Shown here piece by piece: positions 61,635 to 64,000 of a DNA stretch of 64,000 bases. The notes below the pieces were generated by a model that made no database searches, was not told the origin of the DNA, and saw only the letters and a list, made by a program, of their open reading frames with translations. Every line of letters begins with the position of its first letter. Position 1 is the stretch's first letter. Made by a program: the position numbers and the translations under genes. The stretch comes from CAIUPE01 sp037131735 (GTDB lineage Bacteria > Pseudomonadota > Alphaproteobacteria > Rhizobiales > Beijerinckiaceae). Location: contig JBAXQM010000005.1 of assembly GCA_037131735.1 (NCBI GenBank), positions 62,001 through 126,000 on the forward strand, read 5' to 3'.

Positions 61635-62558
61635 TTAGAAACGGGTGAGGGGATGGCCCGCAACACGATGCAGAAGCAACGCCGCCCAGCCTTCGAGATC
61701 GATCCGCTTTTGGAGATGCCAGCCTTGTTGGCCATAAGCACTCACAACGCCTGGCACATCATGCGCAAGCAAACCGGAAAGAACGATATCGGCATCCGGT
61801 GACGCAATCCTTGCAATCGAAGGCGCAAGTCTAATCAAAGGCCGCGCAAGAATATTGGCAAAGACAAGATCATAATGGCGATGCATCATTAATGACGGAT
61901 GCGAGACGCCTTTGGCCACAACGGGGCGTACATAGGCGCTGGCACGATTAAGCCGCGCATTGGAGAGCGCCGCTTCCACCGCAACCGGATCGATATCGCC
62001 TGAGGCCACAGGGGCACGCAACGCGCGCGCGGCGGCAATTGCCAGTACGCCTGTGCCCGTGCCGATATCAATGACATGGCGCGGACGCCGCCGCTTTAAA
62101 ATATAATCGAGCATCAAGAGACAGCCGCGTGTCGTGCCGTGATGACCTGTACCAAAAGCGAGCGCGGCTTCAATCTCGATGCCAATGGCATTTTGCGCAA
62201 TGCGATTGCGATCATGCGCGCCATGCACGCGGAAACGACCGGCATCCACAATCGAGAGTCCATCAAGCGAGGCTTTCACCCAGTCTTTTTCTGCAAGCGT
62301 TTCGAAGATCAATCCTTCCGCTGCTGCAGCGCTCACCGTCTCGCGGATCAGCGTGCGCATCGCGGCTTCATCGGGCGCGTCAGCAAAATAGACTTCGGTT
62401 TCCCAACGGGCTTCCGCTTCATTTTCGAATGCGGCGGCGGCCGTTTCATTAGGGTCGAATGTTTCCATGACGATATCAGCAACGGCGCGCGCGGTGCGCT
62501 CGTCTGAATTCAGCCGCATCAGATGGGTGGGGTTTTTGGGAGTAAGACCTTCAAGCAT
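61635..62558 (-). CDS. prmA: Ribosomal protein L11 methyltransferase
   Basis: 307 residues from the ATG at 62558 (AGGA upstream). The SAM motif is HVIDIGTGTGVLAIAAARAL; AFGTGHHGTTRGCLLMLD and YDLVFANILARPLIRLAP are PrmA blocks. It trimethylates ribosomal protein L11. The N-terminal domain is short and divergent as in alphaproteobacteria. The gene lies 25 bases upstream of the aminopeptidase gene on the same strand. Confidence 0.92.
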   Translation of the reverse strand: MLEGLTPKNPTHLMRLNSDERTARAVADIVMETFDPNETAAAAFENEAEARWETEVYFADAPDEAAMRTLIRETVSAAAAEGLIFETLAEKDWVKASLDGLSIVDAGRFRVHGAHDRNRIAQNAIGIEIEAALAFGTGHHGTTRGCLLMLDYILKRRRPRHVIDIGTGTGVLAIAAARALRAPVASGDIDPVAVEAALSNARLNRASAYVRPVVAKGVSHPSLMMHRHYDLVFANILARPLIRLAPSIARIASPDADIVLSGLLAHDVPGVVSAYGQQGWHLQKRIDLEGWAALLLHRVAGHPLTRF

Positions 62559-62584
62559 GATGTCCTCGTCTAGCATTCGAGGCG

Positions 62585-62624
62585 GGATGGGGAAAGGGTG
62601 GGCCCTTGCAGCTTTCCCCCATCC
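62585..62624. repeat. Hairpin between prmA and the hydratase gene
   Basis: GGATGGGGAAAG (62585-62596) and CTTTCCCCCATCC (62612-62624) are reverse complements except for one extra C. The 12-pair stem lies in the 109-base divergent space; flanking CTCGTCT and AGACGAG (62565, 62653) are a further inverted pair. A regulator site or an RNA hairpin in the prmA leader are both possible. Confidence 0.5.
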
Positions 62625-62667
62625 GGCCAAAATATGGGCTCGGCCCTGGCGAAGACGAGATTAAGTG

Positions 62668-63459
62668 ATGCTCCACGCGACACCTGAGGACAAAGACGCC
62701 GCCGCGTTGCTCTGGCGCCATTGGCAGGCCAGCACGCGGATTGATGCCTTGCCGGAGACTTTGCGGCCGAGGGATCGCGCAGCGGGGTACCGAATCGGTG
62801 CCGCTGTGGCTGAGCAAGCGCGTCAGAAGGTCGTGGGATGGAAGATTGCCGCCACGAGCAAGGCGGGGCAGGCCCATATCAATGTCGATGGGCCTTTGGG
62901 CGGGCGGCTTTTATCGGACCGTATGATCGCGCCTCATCAGGCGGTAATACTCGGCGATAACATTATGAAGGTTGCCGAGGTCGAATTTGCCTTTCGCTTT
63001 GCGCACTGCTTGCCGCCCCGTGGAGCGGATTACTTTTATGATGAGGTGATGAACGCCGTTCAGAGCTTGCATCCGTCAATTGAGATTCCGGATTCACGCT
63101 ACAAGGATTTCACTTTAGTCGGCGCACCGAGCCTGATTGCCGATACCGCTTGCGCCTGTTGGTTGATGATTGGGGAAGCGTTTGATGAGTCATGGCGCGA
63201 GTTTGATCTCGCAGATCATGAAGTGCGCGCCTTGAAAGGTGATGAGATTGTAGCGACGGGCGCGGGGCGAGCCGCATTAGGTGACCCGCGCATTGCTTTG
63301 CATTGGCTTGTGAATGAAGCCGCCCGCTATGCCGAGGGCATTAAAGCCGGCGATATCGTCACCACAGGAACTTGCGTTGTGCCTGTGCCGATCAAGGTCG
63401 GTGATCATGTGATTGCAGATTACGGGACCTTGGGCCGGATGAGTATTTCCATCCGATAA
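62668..63459 (+). CDS. 2-keto-4-pentenoate hydratase-like enzyme (MhpD/FAH family)
   Basis: 263 residues from the ATG at 62668 (a GTG at 62665 is possible). AAGYRIGAAVAEQARQKVVGWKIAATS, EVEFAFRF (metal Glu-x-Glu), SLHPSIEIPDSRYKDF, and a final TTGTCVVPVPIKVGDHVIADYGTLG with the glycine-rich turn are MhpD/hydratase-family blocks. It would hydrate a 2-hydroxy-penta-2,4-dienoate-type product from aromatic catabolism or decarboxylate an oxalocrotonate. No other ring-cleavage genes are seen in the window. Confidence 0.85.
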   Translation: MLHATPEDKDAAALLWRHWQASTRIDALPETLRPRDRAAGYRIGAAVAEQARQKVVGWKIAATSKAGQAHINVDGPLGGRLLSDRMIAPHQAVILGDNIMKVAEVEFAFRFAHCLPPRGADYFYDEVMNAVQSLHPSIEIPDSRYKDFTLVGAPSLIADTACACWLMIGEAFDESWREFDLADHEVRALKGDEIVATGAGRAALGDPRIALHWLVNEAARYAEGIKAGDIVTTGTCVVPVPIKVGDHVIADYGTLGRMSISIR

Positions 63460-63469
63460 GGGTGCGGAC

Positions 63470-64000
63470 TTAGTGTCCGCCACCGGCACCGCTTGGTCCG
63501 CCTGCGCGTTTGATTGCGGGGAGAACGAGCAGCATCAAAAGAAACACAAAGGTCAGTACGAGGAATACATCGCCGAGTGCCAACACCAAGGCTTCGCGTC
63601 GTGCCATCATTGAAATTTGTTTTGTCGCGGCAAGCGCCGCGTTATCGCCCAACGCAGACAAGCCTTGCGTAATATTGGCAAGCGTTTCATCTGCCACTTG
63701 CCGCCCCCACGCAATTTTTTCCCGCAAATGTTGGAGGTGAAAATCCCAGCGGTCATTGAGAAGCGAATTAATAAGCGCAAGACCCACGGCACCGCCAAGA
63801 TTGCGCGTGAGATTGAAAAGACCCGAGGCGTTTTTCAATCGCTCAGGCGGGAGCGTTCCCAATGCGACATTGTTAATGGGCACCATGCAGAACATTAGCG
63901 ATACGCCACGGAAAATTTGCGGCCAGATCAATTCATGAAAGCCCCACTCTTTCGTGAGTGTTGAAGCGAGAAAGGTTCCAATCGCAAATCCGAAAATGCC
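63470..64000 (-). CDS. DHA2-type MFS efflux transporter, C-terminal part
   Basis: The frame runs from the TAA at 63470-63472 to beyond the right edge with no stop; about 176 residues are visible. GLFNLTRNLGGAVGLALINSLL is the conserved motif of EmrB/QacA-type carriers, then a soluble loop (LNDRWDFHLQHLREKIAWGRQVADETLANITQGL) and a final membrane segment (LALGDVFLVLTFVFLLMLLVLPAIK). Likely partner of an EmrA-type adaptor outside the window; drug or metabolite efflux. Confidence 0.9.
   Translation of the reverse strand, partial: GIFGFAIGTFLASTLTKEWGFHELIWPQIFRGVSLMFCMVPINNVALGTLPPERLKNASGLFNLTRNLGGAVGLALINSLLNDRWDFHLQHLREKIAWGRQVADETLANITQGLSALGDNAALAATKQISMMARREALVLALGDVFLVLTFVFLLMLLVLPAIKRAGGPSGAGGGH

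Noticed and set aside
61610..61741. Upstream extension of the aminopeptidase frame
   Set aside because: It overlaps the 3' end of prmA and is not similar to the family; the ATG at 61609 has an AGGA site.
1..64000. CRISPR arrays, insertion sequences or prophage genes
   Set aside because: No spaced direct repeats, transposase, integrase or phage structural genes were seen.

Overview
The window is chromosomal DNA of an alphaproteobacterium, most likely of the order Hyphomicrobiales (Rhizobiales). The evidence is the division and cell-wall (dcw) cluster running rsmH-ftsL-ftsI-murE-murF-mraY-murD-ftsW-murG-murC-murB-ddl-ftsQ-ftsA-ftsZ and continuing into lpxC-bamD-recN-ligA, the FtsZ with a long Pro/Ala-rich linker, the type-A RNase P RNA beside the dcw cluster, and an ArsR-methyltransferase/metF pair. 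The family or genus cannot be fixed from the sequence alone. No insertion sequence, prophage or CRISPR array is visible, and base composition looks uniform.

Layout. 1-6.3 kb: end of a surface-polysaccharide region (DegT/DnrJ aminotransferase cut by the window edge, YdcF-like protein, GT4 glycosyltransferase, DUF2334 deacetylase-like protein, asparagine synthetase, UDP-glucuronate epimerase). 6.4-7.8 kb: a 3-hydroxyacyl-CoA dehydrogenase-like enzyme and an Lrp/AsnC regulator. 7.8-16.0 kb: sulfonate utilisation, ssuA-ssuD-ssuC-ssuB, a flavin reductase, an MFS carrier and an old-yellow-enzyme/FAD fusion. 16.0-20.5 kb, on the opposite strand: soeABC, a cytoplasmic molybdenum sulfite:quinone oxidoreductase. 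SsuD releases sulfite and SoeABC can oxidise it, so the two blocks form a plausible desulfonation and sulfite-disposal unit. 20.7-26.4 kb: UPF0173 hydrolase, a four-gene operon (RidA-like, cupin, class IV aminotransferase, GH20/GH67-like protein), tRNA-Ile2(CAU) and an MFS carrier. 26.4-31.7 kb: GNAT, EttA, an inverted-repeat element, DoxX, an MgtC/DUF4010 membrane protein and an EamA carrier. 31.8-33.7 kb: ArsR-methyltransferase and metF. 33.8-35.5 kb: small proteins, a lytic transglycosylase and rnpB. 35.6-59.8 kb: the dcw cluster with lpxC, bamD, recN and ligA. 59.8-64 kb: aminopeptidase P, prmA, a hydratase and a truncated DHA2-type efflux carrier.

The most unusual signal is a tiny open reading frame at 8134-8160 encoding MTCLCCCR (four cysteines in eight residues) behind a strong ribosome-binding site, about 160 bases upstream of ssuA and followed by stem-loops. 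It looks like a cysteine-sensing leader peptide controlling the sulfonate operon. Other points to follow up are the RidA/cupin/aminotransferase/GH-like operon, which has no obvious known pathway, a 22-base palindrome in front of the ArsR-methyltransferase/metF operon, a clustered TTGCA operator upstream of doxX, and the absence of mraZ from the head of the dcw cluster.
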